From Amyloporia xantha (Eukaryota; Basidiomycota; Agaricomycetes; Polyporales; Adustoporiaceae), in assembly GCA_036971615.1 (NCBI GenBank), contig JAYKKR010000005.1:1984001-2048000 (forward strand): a DNA stretch of 64,000 nt, in the 5' to 3' direction. Under the pieces are notes generated by a model. It was not told the DNA's origin, did no database searches, and worked only from the letters and a program-made list of their open reading frames with translations. Shown here piece after piece: positions 24,940 to 35,493 of this stretch (positions are counted from its first letter, which is position 1; each line of letters starts with the position of its first letter). A program made the translations under genes and the position numbers.

Positions 24940-25327
24940 ATGTCGGATATAGTAAGTCGTCTAGTTAGAGTTTGTTGTTTCATCTGTCGAATTGAAGTCT
25001 CATGATAGTCAAACTTCAGATTCAGCGAATGCTTCTATATCATCTGAAGACATTGCTCTGTCCCGTGCGCGGCCTTATGATCCATATCATACCACCGAGA
25101 GATTCCCGGGCTACATCCGAAAGTGGTCCTCTACCACAAAGAAGAAGCACACTGTACCCGTTTTAGCAAGTATGTCTGAAGTGGAGCAGGACGCAATCGC
25201 ACGGCGATGGCCCATACTTCTTAGGTACTACACGTCTAAGAGGTATGAAATCTGGAGGTGGTATTATGGCAGAATCCGTGAACATTTTAGGCGTTGGCGG
25301 CTGAATGCACCTAGACCAAAGCAGTAA
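24940..25327 (+). CDS. Small basic hypothetical protein
   Basis: Unrecognised 113-residue protein. I propose a 12-nt first exon 24940-24951 (ATG TCG GAT ATA = MSDI), an intron with a perfect GTAAGT donor (24952-24997, acceptor TTGAAG), and exon 2 at 24998-25327. This replaces a non-ATG start at 24992. The N-terminal third is Ser/Asp-rich; the C-terminal part is strikingly rich in Trp, Tyr and Arg (RYYTSKRYEIWRWYYGRI, FRRWRLNAPRPKQ) and probably forms a basic helix. No membrane segment, signal peptide or catalytic motif. Open reading continues in another frame downstream (to about 25740), so the gene may have more exons. Real but weakly supported. Confidence 0.45.
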
Positions 25328-27056
25328 AAAGCTACGAGGCTGCCGGCGTCACGTACCACAAATCTTCTTCCCTGACAAAAGCCCATCTGTTCGAGTACGA
25401 GCGCAGGCACGCGCATTCATGACATGGCCAGAAGGTTTTCGAAGCAATTCAGCTTTTCGATTGTGTTCGCACAGCTCTCTTCACTCGCCTTGATGGAGCT
25501 GTTCCACACTGGCATCGGACTCGGAGTGGACATGTTGACTCAGTATGCAATGCGGCGCTCCAGGGCTATCTTCAGCGGGCACGCGTTGCCAGCATTGTTC
25601 CCAATTGTTGGGCCAGTACTAGCACATTCCAACTGGCTCAATTGTCCGACGCGGGTTTGCGTCATTATTGTCTGCGGCGTATGGGCTGTGTGACACGATT
25701 TCTGACCGGCCACTGTAAAAACAGGGACTGGATCGTTTGCTGGTGAGTGGCTCTCATCGCATCGCGAGTCTCAATTCCACAATTGCAAGTACCTCCAAAT
25801 GTCAGCAGAGACACCAGAAGATTATTGTTCGCATGGACTCTTCCAGTAGAATTGGTGGTGCTTGAGCGCTTGAGCTCGGAAATGGGTGTCGTTGACCGGT
25901 GAAGAGCGATGAAAAAACTGCGCTCTATACCTGACATGAAATGACGATTGGAATGCAGGTCGGCTAACTTCGTCCCTTGACGCTCAACATTCGGCCACTG
26001 TCGGGCATCACTGGTCTTGAAAGAAGTGTTGCACGAGATGCATCGTCGAGATGCCACAACCGCGTGTAACCTTTGATGCAACTTTGAGCTCTAAGCGTCC
26101 TGAACCTGGAGGAAATTGCCATCTATCATGAAGGTGATGTGGACTCGACATGTCGACGGATCACGTTGATCTCACGGGCAGATTTTTGACATTGCAGACT
26201 GACAGGTATATATTCAGCGCATCAAACATGTATGCAGCGTGCTATTGAATCTATTTCTGCATGACGGGCATGTGTAGCGTCGAGCAATGCGGGACGTGGC
26301 AGAAGAGGCTACAGTGAGAGATACGGGAGACACAATGAGATAAGCCGACTTAGGTGCCGACGGTCTCATATAAGTATTAGCTCAACAAGCCGTACCTTAC
26401 AAGTGAGATTCGAGGGACTCGGCGGTTGGTGGCTGCAGGTGAGTTGCTGCAGGAGTTAGACAAAAGGCTTGTTCTCGGCTAGGTGGTATGCCATGTCTGC
26501 GTCGCATCCTTTTCGGCTGTCATGGGGGCCGTCGCGGTGCATGCACAGGCCGGATGGTCTGTAAGACGAAGGCGTTGCATTGCTGGGAGTGATTGCGACC
26601 ACTGTTCTAGCGCTCCAGAACCAACCTTCTCGTGCGACTGCGAGCGCTGGATGTATTCATACCCTGCAAGATTGACGAGAATATTGTTCAAGCGGATCTG
26701 GGATCGTTGAGGACTGATCGCGTGCTCGACGAAATTGCAAGTCATTCATGTAACCTGGAAAGAGGGCGGACAGTCGGGCAGACCGACATGGAACCTGCAT
26801 CCGACTGTGGGAACTGGTCAGAGACGAGAAGAGAATGCGAAGTGTGGGAAAGTAGGACTAAGGGCAGTTTATGCGAAGGTTAGGATTCCGGTGGAAGGCA
26901 AACAAGTGTCAACACATAGCGGAGTTGCATTCGCATCGGCTGCACCAACCAAGCAGTCCCCGACTTCTATCTTCCCAAGCACTCCGTTACCTATACGACT
27001 ATCCCTTCTCTCCCTCCCGCCATTCTCTCCCCCTCGTCCTCGGTCGTCCGCCCACT
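25328..27056. other. Intergenic, no firm gene; possible degenerate coding
   Basis: About 1.7 kb. Between 25440 and 25740 the plus strand has a stretch reading protein-like (LFDCVRTALFTRLDGAVPHW, SDAGLRHYCLRRMGC) but I find no start or consistent splice sites, so it may be a decayed exon. 26100-26480 holds nothing obvious. The region from about 26930 to 27056 is C/T-rich, as expected of the CDC24 leader. Confidence 0.35.
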
Positions 27057-30000
27057 ATGTCTACCGCCGCAGGGCGTAAAAAGTCCATGATTTCCGCCAC
27101 AACCCCTACCATAGAATCCCCGGTCGCCAATAACACTCTCCTCAATAAGGCAGCATCCCAGTCGACATCTCTCTACCAGCAATGTTCTGCTCTCCGTACT
27201 CGCTTACTACAAGTCCAGGACTTTCCTGAATGGTTTACACTCTCGTCGCCTCCCGATTCGTCGCGACGGTCTACCGATCCAGTGACTCAACTGTGGGACT
27301 GTTTCGCACTAGGAGTACCGCTGTGCTATCTCTTCAACCTCCTCCCTGCCCCCTTCACGCCTATCAATATCGACACGGATCCCAAGTCATTCGATGACGC
27401 GAACGAGAAAATGAAGAAGCGTTCCATCGCGCTTTTCTCGATGCAGATCAAACAATTAGAAGGTTGCGAGCTCTTTACGGTGACAGAGCTGTGGGATCGT
27501 AACTCTACAGACGGCTTCGTGAAGGTGTGCACTGTCTAGCGTGACGCCGCTCTGATCGTATGTTGATTACTATCGTCAGGTCGTGAACAATGTCATCAAC
27601 CTGGTCCGATGCCTTCCGGAGAATGTCTTCGTAGAGGCGCCCCCATCGTCTCCGCATCTCGCATCGGCCCAGCAGTCGACCGATTCTCTCACTGCAGATG
27701 GCCCAGCGACAGCGGCTGAGAAAGATAGCGATGCACGCTACAATAATATCGTCAGGGAGCTGGTCGAGACGGAGCGGAAATACGTACAAGACCTGGAGGT
27801 CATGCAGGTGAGCTGCAGGATAATTAGCTGTTATTTCCGTTTCATTTGACATCTCCATCAGAAATATTCCAACGCAGCATCGCAAATGAATGTCATGGAT
27901 CAAGAGACTCTTCAACGACTATTTCCGGGTCTGAACAAGTTACTGAACTTTCAGAGAAAGTTCCTTATCAAGCTAGAGAGTATCGCGGAAATGCCGCATA
28001 ACGAGCAATCCTGGGGTGTTCCGTTCACGGAGAACGTAAGTCAGACGATCTCATTTCGAGCATGAATGCTGTATATGGCAACTGCTTTGTCTCGTTATTG
28101 TTTACTTGCATAAACTAACTGCACTTCGTGGAACAATAGGAGGACGACTTCCAAGTCTACGAACCTTATTGTGCTCTATATACCACGGCGTCGGACATCA
28201 TGTTGCAAGAAATGCAAAATCTCACCGTATGTCGTTCATTTCATACCACAGATCGTGCGAACTTACCAAACATGTAACAACACTAAGGCACTCGACGGTG
28301 TGCTGCTGAAGTCGGACTTACCAGCGTTTCTAATCAAACCGGTACAACGGATCTGCAAATATCCTTTGCTGTTAGAGGTGAGTTTCAAGCCATATGCCTG
28401 TGATTAAAGGCTGATGATCAATCATCCGCAGTCTCTCCTGAAGGCAGTCACAGGAACTGACTATCCTTTCTGTGATGAGTTGAAACTAGGTGTAGCGGCG
28501 GCGAAACGGGTCACGGACAAGATCAATGAGGCGCAGCGCCGCGCTGAGAATCTTGCGACTGTCGAGACTTTGAAAGGGCCGCGTTGAAGATTGGAAAGGT
28601 CATCACATCACCCAGTTTGGCGCTCTCCTACTCGACGATATCTTCACCGTCACAAAGTCGGAGGTTGACAGGGAGTATCACGTTTTTCTCTTCGAGAAGA
28701 TTATACTATGTTGCAAGGAATACCTGATGCCCGCAGCAAACGGGCGCAAGGTTGGCAAGAGCAATTCGATCTTGAAGAAACCACCTGTCCCTCCGCCTCT
28801 ATTACTCCCGGGGGCTGGTCCTTCGAGAAAAAGAAACACTCCTCTTCTATTGAAGGGCCGCATTTTCCTCGCTAATGTTCACCTCGCCGAGCCAAAGGCT
28901 TCTGCAGGTCGGTCAGCTCATATTTTTGCTTCTGTTCAGCACCCTAATTTATCCAATAGGCCAATATTCGCTTGCCGTATACTGGCGTGGTGATGATGAT
29001 ACCGAATTCTTTACTCTGCGTTGTCGAAACGAGGAGCAGCTGAAGATGTGGGAATCTCAATTGAATCGTCTGATTGAGGAGAACATGAGTAGACGCAACT
29101 CCGATCGGAATACGCGTCTGATCCAAATGGCGCAGACTACGACGGCCGCGCTGCCGCCCTCGCGGGGACCTCCATCGTCGTATAACATGGAGAAGACATA
29201 CTCGATGTTTTCACAGTCCACATCGTACAGCGCCACTTCGCCTTATCACTCAGGTACTCCAGGCAGCCGTATGGCACGACATCCGTATGCTGCTGCGAGC
29301 GATGAATCGCCATTATCAACGAATGGGTCCTACAGCAGCGGGTACGGCAATGGCCCCCAGGGATACCCACCTCATGATGGCTTCGATGTCGACCCAGATG
29401 AAGATTACGAGGACTATCCGATGACACATTTCCCGCCGTCAGGGCGGGGAACTCCTTCTGGTGTTCGCCGATCCGACTATGGTTTCCCTCAAAGTGCTCG
29501 AAACAGTACACAATCCTCAACACCTGCTTCTATGGTAGGACCTTCGAGGTCACCATTCAGCAGTGGTCGACCTTCCATATCGCGCAGTGCAACAAGCTAT
29601 CACGTCGACAACGACAGCGGACCTGCTGCCACCGCTGCTCGAAGCGCGCTGCGCAGTCAATTCAGCTCAACGAGATTGAAGACTGCGTATGATCAGCCGG
29701 AGGTCCGTGCTAGCTCTCGAGCGTCTGCGCCAGCACCTGCGCCTGTACCGCTACGTTCACGTAGCGCGAGTCAACCATCCGCTTATGTGCCTCCCACTGT
29801 GCCACCTCCTCTACCAACCTCTGTACCTAGTTCTGTGCAGTGGACTACTCATGCTCCGAGTTCAATGGGATTGAACAACAAGCGCGGTAGTGGCTCAAGC
29901 CAGTCTACTGGCGAGAGCTCAGACTATTCACCACATAGCAGCGGTTCTCCTGTCACGCCTTTCGGTTCTAGCGATACATCATTGACAGGCATGTCTTCAC

Positions 30001-30317
30001 GTAACTCACGATCGCAGCATGTCGACCAGGTTGTCACGTCTGCTGCACATCAGCTAGCAGGGCCCGTCAAGGTGAAAGTACATTTTCACGAGGACATCTT
30101 CGTCATTCAGGTGCCGCGGTCGACGGAATACGACCAACTCGTCGAGAAAGTCGGCAAGAAGATCAGACTTTGCGGCCCGCGCCGGGATGATGGTCCTCTG
30201 CGCGTGAAGTACAAAGACGAGGATGGCGATTTGGTATCTCTAGGATCGACCGAGGACGTCCAAATGGCGTTCGAGTCCTTCCGACCTGGAAACCAAGTCA
30301 CGCTCTATGTGCAATGA
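27057..30317 (+). CDS. CDC24: CDC24-type RhoGEF (CH-like, DH, PH, PB1), with an apparent frameshift
   Basis: Guanine-nucleotide exchange factor for Cdc42/Rho that sets up polarised growth at the cell cortex. The ATG at 27057 gives MSTAAGRKKSM. Domains in order: a calponin-homology-like region (DPVTQLWDCFALGVPLCYLFNLL...FTVTELWDRNSTDGFVKVV), the DH domain (RYNNIVRELVETERKYVQDLEVMQKY through LPAFLIKPVQRICKYPLLLESLLK), the PH domain (FGALLLDDIFTVTK..., EYHVFLFEKIILCCKE, QYSLAVYWRGDDDTEFFTLRC), a Ser/Pro-rich linker of ~300 residues, and a C-terminal PB1 domain (VKVKVHFHEDIFVIQVP...LYVQ) that in yeast binds Bem1. Between DH and PH, at about 28570-28580, the reading frame shifts by one base inside the run TTGAAAGGGCC: upstream runs to TGA at 28588, downstream continues in the next frame as RVEDWKG. 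No intron explains it. It is either a sequencing error or a real lesion. Confidence 0.93.
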
Positions 30318-31130
30318 GCTGTGCCATTGCATTCCTGCGTCTCGACTCCTCTTCTGCTAATCGGCGACACCTCGCCCTACACATTTCGCCCGCCTCCCGT
30401 CATCTTCTTCCGCTTACTCATACTCTTCCATGCATCATCGGCACACCACTGATTCCCTCCTGACTCTGGCATTATCCTTATACTTGGGGACCCTGCGCCA
30501 ATATCCTTTGGTTATACCGTGTATTACGAATCTCACGACTCTCCTTTGTCTGATTTACTTCTGGTTCTAATCTGTCCGTACTCTATCCGCATCGGTGCAT
30601 ACACATCATATTTCCTTTGGTCAATCCTGCTTCGCGTGTCGATTTGAGGCCGCTTACAGTCCACTCCTTCGCTTTCTGTCGGCCCCCTCATTTCTCATTC
30701 GTCTTATTGCATCGTGGTCCTTGCAGACCTCAGCTCAATCACTGTCTGGTACCTGACAGTCGTTCGTTCAAAGCATGTGTATCGCGTGTAGTTTCGGTCG
30801 GCTGATTCGTGTATCTTTATGAGTAGATTGCTGTTGAGGCAGACCGCTTCACGGAATGTTATATTATTCTGGAAACATTCAAATCCTGGCTATCGAGCGC
30901 ATACAGACTGTAATATGGAACTCAGTATCGGTGAGGCAGACACTCTAATATGGAAGGTGTGTCTACTTCGTATGCAGATTTTCACAGGATGTCGGCGTAT
31001 ACGGAAACGAATTCTGTATCAGGCAGCGCGCGAATGTCTTCTCAACTCGGCGAAAATGTGACACGGTCCAGTACGTTTGCCTCTTTATGGGACCGTTCCG
31101 CGCTAAAGCAAAGTTGACATCAGGACAGGC
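30318..31130. other. Convergent 3' flanks
   Basis: CDC24 3' UTR (C/T-rich up to about 30800) followed by the flank of the converging lipocalin-like gene. No coding exon or RNA gene is evident. Confidence 0.5.
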
Positions 31131-31865
31131 TTATTGCTCAGTGTCCAAATTACGTACTGTAACCGCAGCCGGGCTCCTCTCGACCTCGAAGAACTGGTGG
31201 GCCATCTTACCGACTTCACCGCCTGTCTCCTTTGCCTTGCTGATGATGGCCTGGAGCAGCACGTCGGGCAGGCCTTCAGGCGTGCGGGAATAAATGTCGA
31301 GGCCTGCCGGGGTGAAGAGTGTCTTTTCGAAATACGTGAGCGCCCACTCCGGGGTGCTAGTCCCGGGCGTCGCGCTGTCCAAGGGCCGGCACTGGCAGCC
31401 AAGAATCTGCCACCGCGAGGAGGTTAGCATGAGCCAGCCCTTGCCGCGCCATTTGAAGCGGCTCCCGGGGCCTTTGGCGGCTGGGGAGGAGGGGGCGAGG
31501 AGGGTGTCTACGCCTACGACGGTGCTGCGTTTGGAGGTGGGTGGGTCTGTCTTTGCGCGGTATTCGACGATGTCGTCGAGCTGGATGAGGTCGCCTGAGC
31601 GTTCCTTGAGGACGTAGGTGATGGTGACGTCCTTTCTGTTCTGATGGCGTTTCACTGGCCGTTAGCGATAGAAGCGAACCCCCGCGTAATTAGGCACTCA
31701 CCTTCCAGAGTGGCAGCGTCGAGTGTGTCACATACCTACGTGGTGCATAGTTTAAGATTTCTTCGCAGGACAAGAGGAAACGGTGTACCAGGTACCCATG
31801 GACTTCTCCAAATCGAACTCGATCGGGGGGTTCTCGATGTCGGGTGGATATATGATGACCTCCAT
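31131..31865 (-). CDS. Lipocalin-like (calycin) small protein
   Basis: Probable small beta-barrel binding protein of the lipocalin/calycin kind. The ATG at 31865 starts MEVIIYPPDIENPPIEFDLEKSMGTWY; splicing through introns at roughly 31790-31734 and 31703-31642 gives the lipocalin-style N-terminal signature GTWYVTHSTLPLWKNRKDVTITY. Strands follow (IQLDDIVEYRAK, STVVGVDTLLAP, SRFKWRGKGWLMLTSSRWQILGC) and a C-terminal helical part (LPDVLLQAIISKAKETGGEVGKMAHQFFEVE). Around 215 residues, no signal peptide, so cytosolic. Lipocalins share the GxW near the N-terminus, as here, but the rest of the family is too divergent to name a ligand. It is divergent from the mitochondrial carrier, with an inverted-repeat element in between. 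Confidence 0.75.
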
Positions 31866-32129
31866 TGCTGAACGATGAGGATCAGAGAAGTGTGCAGGTG
31901 GTGTTTGCGTAGGGTAGTGTTGCGATTTATTACAACTGTTGATATCCTTCGTGGTCTGTGGGTACGAGAGTAACGAGACACGCAGAGATGGGAATGCGGG
32001 GTAAGCGCACGCGAAGTACCGATCCATCAACGCGTCTCGATCACGTGCGGTGTGAAATGGCACTTATTACATTTTCCGTTATGGGCGCCTATAGAGCAAC
32101 AGACATTGAACAGAGGAGCGACGAGTTTA
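31866..32129. promoter_or_regulatory. Upstream region of the lipocalin-like gene
   Basis: Short unique sequence between the minus-strand start at 31865 and the inverted-repeat element. It should contain the promoter of the minus-strand gene; no specific binding motif is recognised. Confidence 0.3.
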
Positions 32130-32633
32130 GTGTTAATGGGATTGCACGATTCGGGGTCTCTGCGACTTCGTTAGTGGGATGGAGGACTTGTTAGTGGGAT
32201 TAAGACCTCGTTAGTGGGATTAAAGACCTCGTTAGTGGGATTGAGGTTGTCCCGCCCACCGACCCCGGCCGTCATAAGATAATTTAAGTTTATCAACAAA
32301 TTCCACATTTGACCTCTCGATTTCGAGTATAAAAATTCAAGGTGAGCCAATTTGAAGTTAAAGGTCAACTTGGCTAGGTTTTGACTATTAGTTGAAATGC
32401 GGTTCATGCACTCGTTGCTTGTACCCTAGTGATTGAAGCAGCCGGTTACAGTACTGCACATAGATGAATTTTGGGATAATTTGTCCACATACTCCTTATT
32501 TAGCAAGTCTCCGCCCGCTGACTTCCGGGGAGGACCGCGCCCGGCGTGCCATCCCACTATCAATCTTGAGACCCATCCCACTATCGGACCGTCATCCCAC
32601 TATCCTGTAGTACTTCTACTATCCCATTAACAC
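32130..32633. mobile_element. 504-bp inverted-repeat element (MITE-like) with subterminal repeats
   Basis: Ends are inverted copies: GTGTTAATGGGATTG at 32130 and, in reverse complement, GTGTTAATGGGATAG ending at 32633. Both ends are flanked by TA (32128-32129 and 32634-32635), consistent with a TA target duplication as in Tc1/mariner-type elements. Inside the left end the word TTAGTGGGAT occurs four times in direct orientation (32171, 32191, 32211, 32232; spacing 20-21 bp, unit about GACCTCGTTAGTGGGATTAA). Inside the right end ATCCCACTAT, the inverted form, occurs three times (32551, 32575, 32594). Such mirrored subterminal repeats are typical transposase-binding sites. The core is AT-rich and non-coding. 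It sits in the shared upstream region of two divergent genes. Confidence 0.72.
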
Positions 32634-32930
32634 TATACTAGTATATACTCCATTGAACAACAGACACCTTTCCCGGCCGACCCTCTTCCGAGCGAACAGC
32701 ATCCGCCACATTACCTGTCGACGCCAGCATCGTTGCTGTACATACTGTATCAGGCCTCCTCGAATTGCCCTCCTCAAGGGTCTACGTCACCACTCGTTCC
32801 GATTCAGTTCTATCCCACATCAATCCATCTATACATATATCCACACATCATCGAGCGACCTGTGGTCCAGAGCTTATTGCAACAATTCTTAATGCCTTTG
32901 GCTAACACACGGTGAACAACAGCACCACCA

Positions 32931-34752
32931 TGTCTACAGCACCACCACCACCCCCGCTATTATCGTCTCAGGCTGTGCAGACAGTGCAGCCGGTGGAGAC
33001 AAGCACCACAAGCACCACCACCGTCGCGACGCCCGCCGCAGCGCTCCCAGAGGGGCAGAAACGCCAGTTTCTCAGCCCACAGATCACATCGTATTTCATC
33101 GCGGGCGGCATTGCGGGCGCCGCGTCTCGGACGGTGGTCAGTCCGCTGGAGCGGCTGAAGATCATCCAGTGAGTGCGACGTGGTATTTGATATGTTACCA
33201 TTCTGTTTCGATCGCGGTGATTTCTTTTTGTTTGGGGGGAGGGGACGGCCGAGCGTTGTGCTGACTGTGTGGCCGCAGGCAGGTGCAGCCGCAGACGGGG
33301 GACGGGCAGTACAGGGGCGTGTGGGCGAGCCTCGTGCGGATGTGGCGGGAGGAGGGCTTCCGGGGGTACATGCGCGGGAACGGCATCAACTGCGTGCGGA
33401 TTGTGCCCTACAGGTATGCACTGGCCGCACTTTATGTCATGATCATGGACGATGGGCGTGCTGACGGCGCGCGGCATGCAGCGCGGTGCAGTTCACGACG
33501 TACGAGCAGCTGAAAAAGGTATGTCGCCCGTGCGCTGGCGGAGGGCGAGGACGGCTCGGCTGACGGCGCGTTGAGGGATAGTGGTTCACGGGATACGGGA
33601 CGACGCAGCTGGACACGCCGACGCGGCTCGCGGCGGGTGCGCTGGCGGGGATCACGTCTGTGTGTGAGTGGTTTGGTGGGGTGCTGCGCGCGTTTGGCCA
33701 CGGGCTGACTATTATGGTGCCAGGCGCGACGTACCCGCTCGACCTGGTCCGCTCGCGGCTCTCTATTGCGACTGCGTCGATCCTGCGCGCCGCGGCGTCG
33801 GCGTCGCCGCAGGCTGTGCGGTCCTCTGCGTACCACTCCGCGTCGAGCGCGGGGGCGGCGCCGCGCGTGTTTAGGCCGGAGGAGCTGACGATGTGGGGGA
33901 TGACGCTGAAGGTGGTGAGGGAGGAGGGCGGGGTGCGGGCGCTGTACCGCGGGATCGGGGCGACGGTGGCGGGCGTCGCGCCGTATGTGGGTGAGTCCAA
34001 TCGTCGCCGGCTGTTGGTGGCTCTGGTGGCGCTTTGACAGCTTGGATGGTTGGTTCCGGCCGGTGCGGTCGCGAGTCTGATGTACTTATGCTCTGTGGCT
34101 GACGGCCTTGAGTGCGTTTGATTGATCCAACTGTCGTGTGCGATGGGCCCAAGCCTGTTTCGACGTTTGCGTTCCGGTGGAAATGGAGGTACGGCGCGCT
34201 GACCTCACTCCCCAGGGATCAACTTTGCGACGTACGAGGCGCTACGGGGGGTGATCACGCCGCCGGGGAAGAGCAGCGTGCCGCGGAAGCTGCTGTGCGG
34301 TGCGCTCGCAGGTGCGTTTCGCGCGCCGACTGTTCTTATTTAGATCCGAGTCTAATGCTCCGGGCTGTGAGCAGGGTCGATATCGCAGACGCTGACGTAC
34401 CCGTTCGACGTGCTCCGGCGGAAGATGCAGGTGACGGGGATGGGTGGGCTGGGTGTGCGGTATACGGGTGCGCTGGACGCGCTGAGGCGGATCGTGGCGG
34501 CGGAGGGCGTGCGGGGGCTGTATCGCGGCCTGTGGCCGAACTTGCGTGCGTGGTGTTGTCTTGGTTTTCGGTCAAAGGTTGCTGATGATTGTGCTTGTGA
34601 ATCTTGGGTGTTGCGGCGGATGATGGGTGGCGTGTGGTGTGATGTGGATGGACGTGTGGGTATGGATGGGACATGCAGTGAAGGTGGCGCCGAGCATTGC
34701 AACGTCGTTCTTCACGTATGAGCTGGTGAAGGAGTTCCTTGGAGCGTCGTGA
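32931..34752 (+). CDS. Mitochondrial carrier (SLC25 family)
   Basis: Inner-mitochondrial-membrane transporter with the three ~100-residue repeats of the SLC25 family. The ATG at 32931 is followed by a Pro/Thr-rich extension of about 50 residues, then repeat 1 (YFIAGGIAGAASRTVVSPLERLKIIQ ... GFRGYMRGNGINCVRIVPYSAVQFTTYEQLK), repeat 2 (LAAGALAGITSVCATYPLDLVRSRL ... GVRALYRGIGATVAGVAPYVGINFATYE) and repeat 3 (LLCGALAGSISQTLTYPFDVLRRKMQ ... GVRGLYRGLWPNLLKVAPSIATSFFTYE). The three signature motifs PLERLK, PLDLVR and PFDVLR are complete. At least seven short introns. Sequence style is closest to the CoA/adenine-nucleotide branch (LEU5, YPR011C, SLC25A42/24), but the substrate is an inference. The gene is much more GC-rich than its upstream flank. 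Confidence 0.92.
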
Positions 34753-35493
34753 TGGACCCACGGTGAGGGCGCGGTTCGCGGGATGGTGATCGGGGTGTGC
34801 GCGGTCAGGGGTGGGAGTGGAGTTGAATGTTCGTTGTGTGTTTGGTTAGACAGGCTAGCTATTGCATTGGGCAGGGACATGTGGATCGGATATATCGTAT
34901 ACATATGATAGCTAGTGTAGTGCAGTGCAGGCGGATGTAGATTACACACCCGTAAGACAGGTGCAGGATCTGCGTTGGTCGGCCGTGCGGCGAGGCCATG
35001 AGGATAGCAACGACGTGCCAGGCCTGGAATGGAAGGAGGACTGCTTTGTCGGGAGGCGGCGTGACGGCATGTGGCCGTGCCTGGAATAACGTGGGAACAG
35101 TGTGGCCGGTGCCGGAGCCGGGCGGGCTGATGGTCGCAGTGGGTCGGTCGCAGTTGAGAGCTGCTCGCGCGCGTTCCCATCCAAGACGTTGTCCTCCTCG
35201 TTCCCATCCAAGACGTTGTCCTCGTCGTCCTCGTCGTCGTCGTCGTGAGCGAGCTCGTCGCTGTGCATGTCTCTCCCCCGCTGACTGTGCTCATCCAAGG
35301 TGAGCTCAACCCGTCCCACTGCCTGCCACCGCTGACCCCCGCGTGTTGTCCTTCACAGCTCCACTCACATCGCAGCCTGGCCTCTGACCAGCCTTTGCCT
35401 ATCTTATTATCTTCTCTTTCCTCCTCTCTCTTCATTTCTTCTTCACATCTCACCCGCTAATCACTATCACCTACAACTGCTCATCCTATCACC
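34753..35493. other. Intergenic with short tandem repeat
   Basis: Gap between the carrier and the RhoGAP gene. Contains a 27-bp unit beginning CGTTCCCATCCAAGACGTTG twice (35172 and 35199), running into a CGT-triplet tract to about 35250. On the minus strand a frame (35268-34942) reads acidic through the repeat (HDDDDEDDEDNVLDGNEEDN); it could be a small protein but lacks other support. The last 130 bases before 35494 are strongly C/T-rich leader. Confidence 0.4.

Noticed and set aside
25665..26081. 138-codon minus-strand frame
   Set aside because: No splice continuity, domain or protein-like pattern; low confidence even as a hypothetical gene.
34572..35453. 293-codon minus-strand open frame
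   Set aside because: It overlaps the carrier's last exons antisense, its composition is low-complexity His/Thr/Pro, and it is explained by GC-rich codon bias on the other strand.
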